Shown here: one piece after another, positions 7,531 through 16,852 of the stretch
Layout: the number at the start of each line of letters is the position of its first letter
Position numbering within the stretch: the first letter of the stretch is position 1
NCBI RefSeq assembly: GCF_021391675.1
Contig: NZ_CP090095.1
Span: forward strand, 315,501-379,500
Direction: 5' to 3'
Length of the DNA stretch: 64,000 bases
Origin: Neorhizobium galegae
GTDB lineage: Bacteria; Pseudomonadota; Alphaproteobacteria; Rhizobiales; Rhizobiaceae
Notes under the pieces: generated by a model
The model's input: the letters and a program-made list of their open reading frames with translations, nothing else
Database searches by the model: none
Told to the model about the DNA's origin: nothing
Position numbers and translations under genes: made by a program

Positions 7531-10521
7531 ATGAAAAAAGGCGATCATCTTTTCCTTATCGACGGTTCCGGCTTCATTTTCCGCGCCTTCCACGCGTTGC
7601 CGCCGCTCACCCGCAAATCCGACGGCCTGCCGGTCGGCGCCGTATCGGGCTTCTGCAACATGCTGTGGAAGCTGCTGACCGATGCGCGCGACACCTCGGT
7701 CGGCGTGACGCCCAGCCATTTCGCGGTCATCTTCGACTATTCCTCCAAGACCTTCCGCAAGGATCTCTACGACGCCTATAAGGCGAACCGCTCGGCGCCG
7801 CCGGAAGAGCTGATCCCGCAATTCGGCCTGATCCGCCAGGCGACCCGCGCATTCAACCTGCCCTGTATCGAGACCGAAGGTTTCGAGGCGGACGACATCA
7901 TCGCGACCTACGCCCGCCAGGCGGAGGCGACCGGCGCCGATGTGACCATCGTCTCGTCGGACAAGGACCTGATGCAGCTCGTGACGCCGAACGTCCATAT
8001 GTACGACAGCATGAAGGACAAGCAGATCGGCATTCCGGACGTCATCGAGAAATGGGGCGTGCCGCCGGAGAAGATGATCGACCTGCAGGCTATGGTCGGC
8101 GATTCGGTCGACAACGTGCCGGGCATTCCGGGTATCGGCCCGAAGACGGCAGCCCAGCTTCTTGAAGAATTCGGCGATCTCGACACGCTGCTTGCCCGCG
8201 CCGGCGAAATCAAGCAGGTGAAGCGCCGCGAGAACATCGTCGCCAATGCGGATCTCGCCCGCCTTTCGCGCCGGCTCGTCTCGCTGCGGCTCGATGTGCC
8301 TCTGGACCTTGATCTCGATGCGCTGGTGCTGGAGCCGCAGGACGGCCCGAAACTGGTCGGTTTCCTGAAGACCATGGAATTCGGCACGCTGACGCGCCGC
8401 GTCGCCGCCGCCTGCAACTGCGATGCCGATGCCATCGAGCCCGCCGTCGTCAACGTCGAATGGGGTCAGGCCGCCCGCGGCCCGGATCTCGATGCCGGCG
8501 GCGCGGCAGCGGTCGATACCGGCGAGGCAGCGGCCGAAGCGCCCGCCAATCCCGTCAAGGCGCCGGTCGCCAAGGGCATGGAGGCGGCAACGCCGGCCGC
8601 ACTCGCTGAGACACGCATTGAAGCCTTTGCCAAGGCCAAACTCGATCCGAGCTGCTACGTGACCATCCGCGACCTGACGGTGCTGGACGACTGGATCCGC
8701 GCGGCACAGGAAACCGGTCTCGTCGCCTTCGATACGGAAACCACATCGCTCGATCCGATGCAGGCGGAGCTGGTCGGGTTTTCGCTCGCGCTTGCCGACA
8801 ATATCGCCAACCCGTCCGGCCTTGAAATCCGCGCGGCCTATGTGCCGCTGATCCACAAGACCGGCGTCGGCGATCTGCTCGGCGGCGGGCTTGCCGAAAA
8901 CCAGATCCCGACCAGGGAAGCGCTGGCGCGCCTGAAGCCGCTGCTGGAGGACCCGTCGGTCCTGAAAGTGGCGCAGAACCTGAAATTCGACTACCTCGTG
9001 ATGAGGCGCCACGGCATCACCGTCGAGGGTTACGACGACACGATGCTGATGTCCTATGTGCTGGAAGCCGGCAAGGCGAGCCACGGCATGGACGCGCTGT
9101 CGGAACGCTGGCTGAACCACAAGCCGATCACCTTCAAGGAAGTTGCCGGCAGCGGCAAGGCGGGCGTCACCTTCGATTTCGTCGATATCGACAAGGCAAC
9201 CGCCTATGCGGCGGAAGACGCCGACGTGACGCTGCGCCTGTGGATGGTGCTGAAGCCGCAGCTGGCGGCCGCGGGCCTGACGCGCATCTATGAACGGCTC
9301 GAGCGGCCGCTGGTTTCCGTGCTCGCCTGCATGGAAGAGCGCGGCATCACCATCGACCGGCAGATCCTGTCCAGGCTTTCGGGAGAGCTTGCCCAGCGGG
9401 CCGCCGCCTTCGAAGACGAGATCTACGAGTTGGCGGGAGAAAAGTTCACCATCGGTTCGCCGAAACAGCTCGGCGACATCCTGTTCGGCAAGATGGGCCT
9501 GCCGGGCGGCGCCAAGACCAAGACCGGCCAGTGGTCGACCTCGGCCAGCGTGTTGGAAGACTTGGCCGCCGAAGGTCATCCCCTGCCGCGCAAGATCGTC
9601 GATTGGCGCCAGCTCACCAAACTGAAATCCACCTATACCGATGCGTTGCCGGGTTACGTCCATCCCGAGACCAGGCGGGTGCACACCTCCTATGCGCTGG
9701 CCTCGACAACGACCGGCCGCCTGTCCTCCTCCGAGCCTAACCTGCAGAACATTCCGGTGCGCACGGGGGAAGGCCGCAAGATCCGCACCGCCTTCATCTC
9801 GGCGCCCGGCCACAAACTGGTTTCCGCCGACTACAGCCAGATCGAGCTGCGGGTGCTTGCGCATGTGGCCGACATTCCGCAGCTGCGCCAGGCCTTTGCC
9901 GACGGGATCGACATTCACGCGATGACTGCCTCGGAAATGTTCGGCGTGCCGGTCGAAGGCATGCCAAGCGAAGTGCGCCGCCGCGCCAAGGCGATCAACT
10001 TCGGCATCATCTACGGCATTTCCGCTTTCGGGCTGGCCAACCAGCTGTCGATCGAACGCTCGGAAGCGGGCGACTACATCAAGAAGTATTTCGAGCGTTT
10101 CCCGGGCATCCGCGATTACATGGAAAGCACCAAGACCTTCGCGCGCGAGAACGGCTACGTCGAGACGATCTTCGGCCGCCGGGCGCATTATCCGGAGATC
10201 AAGTCCTCCAACCCTTCGGTGCGCGCTTTCAACGAACGTGCGTCGATCAATGCGCCGATCCAGGGTTCGGCCGCCGACATCATCCGCCGCGCGATGGCGA
10301 AGATGGAATCGGCGCTGGAAACGGCCGGACTGGACGGAAAGGCCCGTATGCTGCTGCAGGTGCACGACGAACTGATCTTCGAGGTCGAAGACGAAGAGAT
10401 CGACAAGACCTTGCCGGTGATCATCTCGACCATGGAGCACGCGGCCATGCCGGCGATCTCGATGCGGGTGCCGCTGAAGGTCGATGCTCGCGCCGCCAGC
10501 AATTGGGACGAAGCGCATTGA
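7531..10521 (+). CDS. polA: DNA polymerase I
   Basis: This is a 996-residue repair and Okazaki-fragment polymerase with all three activities. The 5'-3' exonuclease is at about residues 1-290 (LIDGSGFIFRAFHALPP, then VGDSVDNVPGIPGIGPKTA). A divergent linker follows (about 305-375). The 3'-5' exonuclease keeps its metal residues in FDTETTSLD (Asp401, Glu403), so proofreading should be active. The family A polymerase shows motif A DYSQIELR (Asp767), motif B KAINFGIIYG and motif C HDE (Asp946). ATG 7531 (MKKGDHLF) is the usual start of rhizobial PolA; the frame is open back to 7402 without family sequence. There is little Shine-Dalgarno sequence. Confidence 0.97.
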   Translation: MKKGDHLFLIDGSGFIFRAFHALPPLTRKSDGLPVGAVSGFCNMLWKLLTDARDTSVGVTPSHFAVIFDYSSKTFRKDLYDAYKANRSAPPEELIPQFGLIRQATRAFNLPCIETEGFEADDIIATYARQAEATGADVTIVSSDKDLMQLVTPNVHMYDSMKDKQIGIPDVIEKWGVPPEKMIDLQAMVGDSVDNVPGIPGIGPKTAAQLLEEFGDLDTLLARAGEIKQVKRRENIVANADLARLSRRLVSLRLDVPLDLDLDALVLEPQDGPKLVGFLKTMEFGTLTRRVAAACNCDADAIEPAVVNVEWGQAARGPDLDAGGAAAVDTGEAAAEAPANPVKAPVAKGMEAATPAALAETRIEAFAKAKLDPSCYVTIRDLTVLDDWIRAAQETGLVAFDTETTSLDPMQAELVGFSLALADNIANPSGLEIRAAYVPLIHKTGVGDLLGGGLAENQIPTREALARLKPLLEDPSVLKVAQNLKFDYLVMRRHGITVEGYDDTMLMSYVLEAGKASHGMDALSERWLNHKPITFKEVAGSGKAGVTFDFVDIDKATAYAAEDADVTLRLWMVLKPQLAAAGLTRIYERLERPLVSVLACMEERGITIDRQILSRLSGELAQRAAAFEDEIYELAGEKFTIGSPKQLGDILFGKMGLPGGAKTKTGQWSTSASVLEDLAAEGHPLPRKIVDWRQLTKLKSTYTDALPGYVHPETRRVHTSYALASTTTGRLSSSEPNLQNIPVRTGEGRKIRTAFISAPGHKLVSADYSQIELRVLAHVADIPQLRQAFADGIDIHAMTASEMFGVPVEGMPSEVRRRAKAINFGIIYGISAFGLANQLSIERSEAGDYIKKYFERFPGIRDYMESTKTFARENGYVETIFGRRAHYPEIKSSNPSVRAFNERASINAPIQGSAADIIRRAMAKMESALETAGLDGKARMLLQVHDELIFEVEDEEIDKTLPVIISTMEHAAMPAISMRVPLKVDARAASNWDEAH

Positions 10522-10530
10522 GCTTGAGGC

Positions 10531-10827
10531 TCAGTGTTCCTGCGGATAGAGAGACAGGAGCGCGGTCGAAAGCAGCTCGTCTGCATAGGTGCAGGCGGTG
10601 AGCCGCGCATCCTCCGGCATGTTCATCTCGTGACAGCGTTGGTGCACGGCTTCGAGAACGAGGTTGCTGATCCCGCGGGCGTGCTCGATATCTGCGTTTT
10701 CGGACGTGTCCATGGCAAGCGCCAACGCCGTCATGGAGACGATTTCCAGAACAACGACGCGCGCTTCCAGATCGATGGCGGTCGCCCCATCGGGTCGTTG
10801 CCCTTCGCGCGGCTTGCTCTGGCCCAT
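10531..10827 (-). CDS. Small hypothetical cytoplasmic protein
   Basis: This 98-residue protein is largely helical, without signal peptide or membrane segment. It has a disordered, charged start (GQSKPREGQRPDG) and helical stretches such as ARVVVLEIVSMTALALAMDT. The ATG at 10827 is preceded by AAAGGA, and this start is preferred over a longer frame beginning at 10932. It ends ten bases from the polA stop in convergent orientation. I do not recognise the family, though its composition fits a conserved rhizobial hypothetical protein. Confidence 0.6.
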   Translation of the reverse strand: MGQSKPREGQRPDGATAIDLEARVVVLEIVSMTALALAMDTSENADIEHARGISNLVLEAVHQRCHEMNMPEDARLTACTYADELLSTALLSLYPQEH

Positions 10828-10904
10828 GATTTTTCCTTTCTTAATATAAGAAAAGGCACATAGAGCCGGGTCAGGGGCTTTAAAGGACGATCGAGCGTTT
10901 TTCG

Positions 10905-11504
10905 CTAACCAATCGGACGGCTCGTAAAGCAACCGTTGAGGGCGTCGACCAAGGCCCTGCCGGCATCCTCAAGCGATCCGCTATTGTCGATCGTCACCAC
11001 CTGGTAGTCGCCGGTCACGGTAAGCGAGCTACGTTCGAGACGCCGAAGTATCTCCTCGCGCGTTTCCCGTCCGCGCGCCTCGAGCCGGGCCGCGAGCACG
11101 TCCAGGCTTGCGGTGATGTTGATGACCACCAGCGACGGATAGGTATCCTTGAACCGGGCAAGCGCGGAACGCGAGCCGTTGGCGACGACCAGCTGGCCTT
11201 TGGCCATGGCCTCTTTCGTCTCCACGGGAATGCCGTATCGCAGGCCGTGGGCGGCCCAGGAAACCGCAAAACGGCCGGCCCGTTCCAGAGCCTCGAATTC
11301 TGCTTCGGAAACGCCATCATGGTCTTCACCGCCGGCGGCGGCGTTGCGGGTGATGACGCGCCGTACGAAGACGACGTCATCGCGGCCCTCGAAGAACCGG
11401 GCGGCATAGGCCATCAGCGTGTCCTTGCCGGCCCCGCTCGGGCCGACGACCGCGACCATGCAGCCGCTTCGCTCCGGTTCCGTCGCTGTCGGCCTGGCGT
11501 CCAT
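10905..11504 (-). CDS. phnN: Ribose 1,5-bisphosphate phosphokinase PhnN
   Basis: PhnN phosphorylates ribose 1,5-bisphosphate to PRPP, the last step that returns the C-P lyase sugar product to metabolism. The 199-residue protein is a guanylate-kinase-like P-loop enzyme with Walker A GPSGAGKDT (residues 21-29), then RRVITRNAAAGGEDHDG and a lid-region motif LEARGRETREEILRRL. Its start overlaps the phnM stop (TGATG), so it is translated as the last gene of the phn operon. The length and neighbours fit the family closely. Confidence 0.95.
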   Translation of the reverse strand: MDARPTATEPERSGCMVAVVGPSGAGKDTLMAYAARFFEGRDDVVFVRRVITRNAAAGGEDHDGVSEAEFEALERAGRFAVSWAAHGLRYGIPVETKEAMAKGQLVVANGSRSALARFKDTYPSLVVINITASLDVLAARLEARGRETREEILRRLERSSLTVTGDYQVVTIDNSGSLEDAGRALVDALNGCFTSRPIG

Positions 11505-12643
11505 CAGGCGACCCGCCGGCCTTCCCGCCAGACGGCGCGGGAGACGGGAACCCCCTCCTCGTGATGGACGCGGACGATATCGGCACGCAGCCCGGTCGCG
11601 ATCCGGCCCCGGTCGTCGAGGCTGACGGTGCGGGCAGGGGTCGAGGTGACCATGGCGAGCGCCTTCGGCAGCGAGATGCTCTCGACCTCCGAGGCGAGCA
11701 CGAAGGGCGCATGCAGCAGGCTGAGCGGCACGTAATCGGAGGAGAGCACGTCGAGCACGCCGCGTTCGGCGAGATCCCGGGCGGCGATATTGCCGGAATG
11801 CGACTTGCCGCGAACGATATTCGGCGCGCCCATCAGCACGCTCATGCCCGCTTCGTGCGAAGCCTTTGCCGCATCGAAACTGGTCGGGAATTCCGCCAGC
11901 CGGACGCCGTTGTCGATCGCCTCGTCCACATGGGAGAGCGTCGCGTCGTCATGGCTTGCGACGGTGATGCCGCGCTCGGCGCAGACCTTGGAGATCGCAA
12001 CGCGGTGCGGCGTCGCGTTGCGTGCCGATTCTCCCTGGCGCTTGGCCACGAAGGCAGCGAACGCCTCGTCGCTGAGGCCGCGCTTCTTCTGGTAATACAG
12101 GGTGTACTGATCCATGGTCTGGAACTGCCGCTGGCCCGGCGCGTGATCCATCAGCGAGACGAGCCGCACATGCGAATCGTTCTCGAAGTCGACGAAATGC
12201 TCCATGCAATTGTCAGCGGAGACTTCGCAGCGCAGGTGCAGGAAGTGTTCGGAGCGCAGGCGGCCATGGGCGCCGGCGGCGGCAATCGCGTCCGCCATGG
12301 CACGCATTTCGCCGTGGGCAAAGCCGCCGTCCTCGTCGGCGCCCATCCGCAGGCAGTCGAAGACGGTGGTGATGCCGGAGGTGGCAATCTGCGCGTCATG
12401 GGCCTGGATCGCCGCCGTAGTGTTCCAGCGCACGCCCGGCCGCGGCGAATAATGCTGTTCCAGATGGTCGGTATGAAGTTCGACCAGGCCCGGGATCAGA
12501 TAGTCGCCCTCGAAATCCTCGCCGGTATGGACATTGCCTTCCGAAACGTCGGTGATCTTGCCGTCCCGGATCTGGACGGAGCCGGAGATCACGCTGTCCT
12601 CGAGCACGATGCGGGCATTGGTGAGCACGAGTTCGACGGTCAT
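11504..12643 (-). CDS. phnM: Alpha-D-ribose 1-methylphosphonate 5-triphosphate diphosphatase PhnM
   Basis: PhnM removes pyrophosphate from the phosphonate-ribose triphosphate made by PhnGHIL, giving the substrate for PhnJ. The 379-residue protein has the amidohydrolase fold. The metal site begins with ELHTDHLEQH (His57 and His60), with later conserved elements VMDHAPGQRQF-like (SLMDHAPGQRQF), ITVASHDDAT and SSDYVPLSLL. Its ATG overlaps the stop of the DUF1045 gene by four bases and its stop overlaps phnN, which gives a translationally coupled trio. It is cytoplasmic. Assignment is firm from motifs and context. Confidence 0.96.
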   Translation of the reverse strand: MTVELVLTNARIVLEDSVISGSVQIRDGKITDVSEGNVHTGEDFEGDYLIPGLVELHTDHLEQHYSPRPGVRWNTTAAIQAHDAQIATSGITTVFDCLRMGADEDGGFAHGEMRAMADAIAAAGAHGRLRSEHFLHLRCEVSADNCMEHFVDFENDSHVRLVSLMDHAPGQRQFQTMDQYTLYYQKKRGLSDEAFAAFVAKRQGESARNATPHRVAISKVCAERGITVASHDDATLSHVDEAIDNGVRLAEFPTSFDAAKASHEAGMSVLMGAPNIVRGKSHSGNIAARDLAERGVLDVLSSDYVPLSLLHAPFVLASEVESISLPKALAMVTSTPARTVSLDDRGRIATGLRADIVRVHHEEGVPVSRAVWREGRRVA

Positions 12644-13353
12644 GATGCGGTCTTTCTGTTTTCGAAGGCGGACGCCAGCGGCAGCCAGCGATAGGCGATG
12701 AAGGGTGCGCCGCGCTCGGGCTCCACGAAGATGGAGAGCCCATCGATGGTCAGCGGCGCGTTGGCGAAATCGGCGAAGCGGCGGTCGAGCTCGCGGCGCA
12801 TGATGGGCGCCTGCTCGGGCGGAACCTGCCCGGTCAATGTCATGTGGAAGCGGAACTCGTCCATGACATAAGGATAACCCCAGCGGTCGAGATTGGCGCG
12901 TTGGGCGGAGCTTAACATATCAGGTTTACGCCGCGCGATGTCGGCCTCCGACAGCGGCGCGCGAAAATGTCCGAACTCTTCGACGACGCGTCCGGCAAAA
13001 TGCTGGAGCTCCGGATAGATGGTATCGGGAACCAGCGCGAAGAACCGCCCCAGCTGGCCGACGATGACGTTCGGGATGTCGAACGCCGCGGTCTCTGCGG
13101 CAAAGCGTTCGGCGGCTTTGATCAGCTCCGCTTCCGTCCGCTCGGGATGCAGTTCGAAGGGCGCCTTGAGCGTCGCGTGAAAGGCGTAGCGCCGCGGATC
13201 GGCGGTCAGTTCATGGACGGTATCGGGGGACAGGCCTTCGACATCGGGCGTCGGAAACGTCTCGCCGGTAAACGCGTCACGGCCGAGCCAATGCACTGCC
13301 GCTTTCGTCAGCGGATGGTTTTCGGCGGGCGAAAAATAGAGAGCGTAGCGCAA
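12640..13353 (-). CDS. DUF1045 / 2H phosphoesterase-like phosphonate-operon protein
   Basis: This 237-residue protein belongs to the DUF1045 group found in phn operons. It carries two HxT motifs, HATLKAP (His59, Thr61) and HMTLTG (His170, Thr172). These are the catalytic signature of the 2H phosphoesterase superfamily, which opens cyclic phosphates or hydrolyses 2',3'-linked esters. No phnP (the cyclic ribose-phosphate phosphodiesterase of the E. coli pathway) is present in this window. DUF1045 could supply that step, which is inference. It is coupled to phnM by a 4-base overlap. A 112-base gap without a gene separates it from phnE2. Confidence 0.88.
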   Translation of the reverse strand: MRYALYFSPAENHPLTKAAVHWLGRDAFTGETFPTPDVEGLSPDTVHELTADPRRYAFHATLKAPFELHPERTEAELIKAAERFAAETAAFDIPNVIVGQLGRFFALVPDTIYPELQHFAGRVVEEFGHFRAPLSEADIARRKPDMLSSAQRANLDRWGYPYVMDEFRFHMTLTGQVPPEQAPIMRRELDRRFADFANAPLTIDGLSIFVEPERGAPFIAYRWLPLASAFENRKTAS

Positions 13354-13465
13354 AACGGGATTCCGGAATCAGGAGAAGGCCGGCCGACCTTACCTGCGCG
13401 CCGGCCCGCGAAACAGGACCCCCGGCTAAAAGATTTCCATGACAGAATGATGATAATCCGGCCTG

Positions 13466-14809
13466 TCAGGAGCCCTTTTTGCCCATGACGCGCGAACGCA
13501 GCGCGTTGGAGAGATTGTCGAAGACAAAGACCACCAGGAGGATCAGCAGAACCATGTAGGCAACCTTGTCCCAATCGGCATTGGTCTTCATGGATTCGAG
13601 CAGCTTGAGGCCGATACCGCCCGCGCCGACAGCGCCGATCGCGGTTGCCGAACGGGTGTTGGACTCCCAGAAATACAGCGATTGCGAGATGAAGATCGGC
13701 AGGACCTGCGGCACCACGCCGTAACGCTGCACGATGACCGGCGCGGCACCTACCGACTTGACGCCCTCGCGCTGCTTGTCGTCGACATTCTCCAGCGCTT
13801 CCGAATAGACTTTGCCGAGCGCACCGGTATCCGTGAAGAATATGGCGGCGATCCCCGGGAGCGGCCCCGGCCCGAAGGCGCGGGTGAAGAACAGGGCCCA
13901 GATCAGCATGTCGATGGAGCGCAGGAAGTCGAAGAAGCGCTTCATGCCCCAGTTGACTGGCCGGCTCGTGGTGATGTTGCGCGCCGCGACGAAGGCGAGC
14001 GGGAAGGCGATGAGGGTGGCAAACAGCGTGCCGACGAAGGCCATGACCAGCGTCTGCATCAGCTTGGAGAGAATATCGCCGTGCTGCCAGCTGCCATTGT
14101 TCAAGAAATTGTCGAGCGCCAGCGAGGGATTGGATTGGGCCGGATCGAGCCGCTCGCCGAAGAGCATCAGCCCGGCCACGCTGGTGACGCTGCGGCCCCA
14201 GAACGGCGATTGGGTGTCGAAGAAGAAATTCGCCCAGCCGAGGAAACGCCGCTGCACATAGACTTGGTTGTTGCGGATTTCCGCCTGGCCGGCAAAGCCG
14301 AAACGGACATTGACCTTGTTGTCGTCCTGCACCATCCGCGCCGGCGCACCGGCCGGCAGAACCGCTCGGTCCCCTCTGATCGCTACGGGATAGAGCTTGC
14401 CGTCGATATAGACGTCGACTTGGCTCGGGGTCACGTCGAGCCGGTCGTCGCTACCGAAGATCACCGTGTAACCGCCGTTGGAGGTGGGCTTCAGCCAGTC
14501 GATCGCCGCGCCGTCCGGATATTGGCGGCGGCTCGTCCATTGCGGCACGACCTGGCCATTCTGGAAGCGCAGGCGCGGCTGCGCGCGCCATGAATACCAG
14601 TCCTGGAGGTAGATCGCCGCGCGATCCCAGTTGCCGTTGGCGAAGGTCGGGATGACGTTGAAGAAGGAAAAGCAGAAAGCGAGATAGACGAAGACCGCGA
14701 CGGCCGCGATCGCCAGGCCCCAGCGCTGCATGAGGCTGCGGTGAAAGACTTCCGGATAGGCGGCGAGCAGGCGTTCGCGATCGGCTGCATTGACGGCGAG
14801 ATTGGACAT
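13466..14809 (-). CDS. phnE: Phosphonate/phosphate ABC permease PhnE2 (PhoT-like), with large loop
   Basis: This is the second permease of the importer, at 447 residues much longer than a standard PhnE (around 260-280). Membrane helix 1 (about 31-52) is followed by a soluble segment of nearly 190 residues (about 53-240, Trp/Asp/Asn-rich, with short strands), predicted periplasmic. A standard PhnE core of about six helices then follows. The ABC-binding loop is GVKSVGAAPVIVQRYGVVPQ, and GAVGAGGIGL is a family motif. The same long form is known as PhoT in the rhizobial phoCDET system. It abuts phnE1 with overlapping stop/start at 14809. Confidence 0.93.
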   Translation of the reverse strand: MSNLAVNAADRERLLAAYPEVFHRSLMQRWGLAIAAVAVFVYLAFCFSFFNVIPTFANGNWDRAAIYLQDWYSWRAQPRLRFQNGQVVPQWTSRRQYPDGAAIDWLKPTSNGGYTVIFGSDDRLDVTPSQVDVYIDGKLYPVAIRGDRAVLPAGAPARMVQDDNKVNVRFGFAGQAEIRNNQVYVQRRFLGWANFFFDTQSPFWGRSVTSVAGLMLFGERLDPAQSNPSLALDNFLNNGSWQHGDILSKLMQTLVMAFVGTLFATLIAFPLAFVAARNITTSRPVNWGMKRFFDFLRSIDMLIWALFFTRAFGPGPLPGIAAIFFTDTGALGKVYSEALENVDDKQREGVKSVGAAPVIVQRYGVVPQVLPIFISQSLYFWESNTRSATAIGAVGAGGIGLKLLESMKTNADWDKVAYMVLLILLVVFVFDNLSNALRSRVMGKKGS

Positions 14810-15789
14810 CAGGCAGCTCCCCGGCCGAATTCGAACGATTGCTTGCCGATCAGCCGGCGGCGCAGCCAGGCCGAGAATTGGTCGACGCAGATGACGGTGA
14901 CCAGCAGGAGGATGATGATCGCATAGGTCTTGGCGGCGTGGTCGCGGCCGATCGACAGGCTGAACACCTCCCCGATGCCGCCGCCGCCGACGGCGCCGAT
15001 AATGGTCGAGGCGCGCACGTTGATCTCGGTGCGCAGCAGCGTGTAGGAGACGAAATTCGGCAGGACCTGCGGCAGGATCGCGAAGCGGACGCGCTCCAGC
15101 CAGCTGGCGCCGGACGCGCGCAGGCCCTCGTCCGGCTTCATGTCGGCATTCTCGACCACTTCGAAGAACAGCTTTCCGAGCGCGCCTATTGTGTGGATCG
15201 ACACGGCGATGATCGCCGCGATCGGACCGATCGACAGGATCGCGGCCAGCAGGCCGGCGACGACGATCTCCGGAAAGGCGCGCAGGATTTCCATGATGCG
15301 CCGCACCACCCAGCGCGTGAGACCGGCGCCGACGAGATTGGTGGAGGCGAAGAAGCAGAGAAGGAAGGCGCCCGTGGCGCCGAGGATGGTCGAAACGATG
15401 GCGATGTTGATGGTGATCGCCAGCTGGTAGAAGAAGTTTGGAATATAGAAACTGTCGGTGATCCAGACACGGTCGCTCGTATAGTCGAACTTGATCGATC
15501 CGTCCGCATAGGGCGACGGCAGGTCGAACATGGCGCGGAAGATTTCCAGCGGGCTGTTCGGCACGAAGCTTTTCAAGAAATCGAAGAAATAGGGAAGGCG
15601 TTCGAAGAACTTGCCGGAATTGGCCTCGTTGGCGAAATCCAGCGACGCGCCGAGCACGATCAGGAAAACGACGATGGAAACGACGGTATAGATCCGCCGG
15701 GTCCGCACCTGTTGCTGATAATGGTCGAGGATGGTGCGGGAGCTTTCCTGCAGCCCGCTGAACTGGGCGGGTCCGGCCGCGTGCGCCAT
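14809..15789 (-). CDS. phnE: Phosphonate/phosphate ABC permease PhnE1 (PhoE-like)
   Basis: This 326-residue inner-membrane permease pairs with the longer PhnE2 and the ATPase PhnC. A membrane helix at about residues 35-53 is followed by a periplasmic stretch, then five or so helices. The ABC-interaction loop is GLRASGASWLERVRFAILPQ, and GAVGGGGIGE matches the PhnE family signature. It lies downstream of phnD across a 71-base gap holding a strong hairpin, and its stop overlaps the phnE2 start. The substrate (phosphonate, phosphate or both) cannot be told from the permease. Confidence 0.94.
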   Translation of the reverse strand: MAHAAGPAQFSGLQESSRTILDHYQQQVRTRRIYTVVSIVVFLIVLGASLDFANEANSGKFFERLPYFFDFLKSFVPNSPLEIFRAMFDLPSPYADGSIKFDYTSDRVWITDSFYIPNFFYQLAITINIAIVSTILGATGAFLLCFFASTNLVGAGLTRWVVRRIMEILRAFPEIVVAGLLAAILSIGPIAAIIAVSIHTIGALGKLFFEVVENADMKPDEGLRASGASWLERVRFAILPQVLPNFVSYTLLRTEINVRASTIIGAVGGGGIGEVFSLSIGRDHAAKTYAIIILLLVTVICVDQFSAWLRRRLIGKQSFEFGRGAA

Positions 15790-15811
15790 TCTGGGTATCC
15801 TTGTTGAACGA

Positions 15812-15838
15812 GCGGCGGCATCGTCATGATGCCGCCGC
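15812..15838 (-). promoter_or_regulatory. Intra-operon hairpin between phnD and phnE1
   Basis: A perfect 11-bp GC-rich stem (15812-15822 with 15828-15838) with a 5-base loop lies in the gap after the phnD stop. No U tract follows, so it more likely protects the 3' end of phnD mRNA or causes pausing than terminates. This would give an excess of binding protein over permease, as is common in ABC importers. Confidence 0.7.
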
Positions 15839-15860
15839 AGGATATTGATCAGACGTTGGA

Positions 15861-16772
15861 TCAGCCGCCGATGACAGCCTTACGAGCGTCGATGATTGTC
15901 TGGTAGAACTTCTGGTCGACCGGCGACCAGTCGACGTAACCGCCGCCCGTGAAGCTCTCGAAGCAAGACTTGTCCTTCTTCGGCAGCTCGGCGAAGAAGG
16001 CGGTCACCTTCTTCTTCATGTCGTCCGAAAGCTTGTTGGAAACCATCAGCGGGCCGTTGGGGATGAGCGGCGACTTCCAGACCTGGACGATGTCGTCCAT
16101 GTCGAGCAGGCCCTTGGAGACCATGATGTGCAGGTTGCCGGACGAATAGCCCTGTGCCCAGTCGCCGACGGCCGAACCGAAGGTGGTGCCGACGTCGAAC
16201 TTCTTGTCGAGGATGCCGAGAACGAGGTTCTCGTGGCCGCCGCCGAAGCCGGTTTCGGAGAAGTACTGCTTGACCGGCATGCCGACGTCCTTCGGCAGGG
16301 CGACGTTCGGCACGAGATAGCCGGAGGTCGAGTCCGGATCGGCGAAGCCGATCTTCTTGCCCTTGGCGTCGGCGAGCGTCTTGATGCCCGAATCCTTGCG
16401 GGCGACCATGATCGAGTAGTAGCCGGTCGAACCGTCAGCCTGCTTGGTGGTCAGGACCGGGGTAACGGCGTTCGGGTCCTTGATGTAGATCGAAGCGTAA
16501 GAGGACGCGCCCATGACGGCCAGGTCGATCGTGCCGCCGAGCAGGCCCTGGATGACGCCGTTGTAGTTCGGCGACGGGAAGAGCTTGACGTCCGAAGCGC
16601 CGGTCGCGGCGATCAGGCCCGGCTTGACGCATTCGGTGCGGCGGACCTGGTCGGCTTCGTTTTCGCCGCCGTCGAGGCCGATGCGCAGAACCGGTGCGCT
16701 CTGGGCGTGGGCCTGGCCGGCAACGGCTGCGATGGCGATCGTCGCCATCAGGATCTTGCGGAATGCAGACAT
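15861..16772 (-). CDS. phnD: Phosphonate ABC transporter substrate-binding protein PhnD
   Basis: This is the periplasmic receptor of the importer, 303 residues. The signal peptide ends near residue 23 (VAGQAHA). The mature protein is a two-lobed binding protein with PhnD-family sequence: RIGLDGGENEADQVRR at the start, SPNYNGVIQGLLGGTIDLA, and the ligand-region motifs MGASSYASIY and DPDSTSGYLVP. Some rhizobial homologues (PhoD) carry phosphate as well as phosphonates. An AGGAGA-type ribosome-binding site precedes the ATG. It follows phnC by 80 bases on the same strand. Confidence 0.95.
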   Translation of the reverse strand: MSAFRKILMATIAIAAVAGQAHAQSAPVLRIGLDGGENEADQVRRTECVKPGLIAATGASDVKLFPSPNYNGVIQGLLGGTIDLAVMGASSYASIYIKDPNAVTPVLTTKQADGSTGYYSIMVARKDSGIKTLADAKGKKIGFADPDSTSGYLVPNVALPKDVGMPVKQYFSETGFGGGHENLVLGILDKKFDVGTTFGSAVGDWAQGYSSGNLHIMVSKGLLDMDDIVQVWKSPLIPNGPLMVSNKLSDDMKKKVTAFFAELPKKDKSCFESFTGGGYVDWSPVDQKFYQTIIDARKAVIGG

Positions 16773-16852
16773 GGAAGTCTCCTTTGGTGATTGGGGTGGT
16801 CAACCCGGAAAGGGCGTCAGTCTTCCGGCCGCGGGTCGCAGCCGGAAACGGG

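Noticed and set aside
7438..10518. Very long open frame antisense to polA
   Set aside because: It mirrors polA codon by codon in a GC-rich genome and has no ribosome-binding site or recognisable family sequence.
13426..13445. Possible second PHO box in the phnE2-DUF1045 gap
   Set aside because: Read on the minus strand a CTGTCAT half-site is followed by CTTTTAG at six rather than four bases, and the second half matches poorly.
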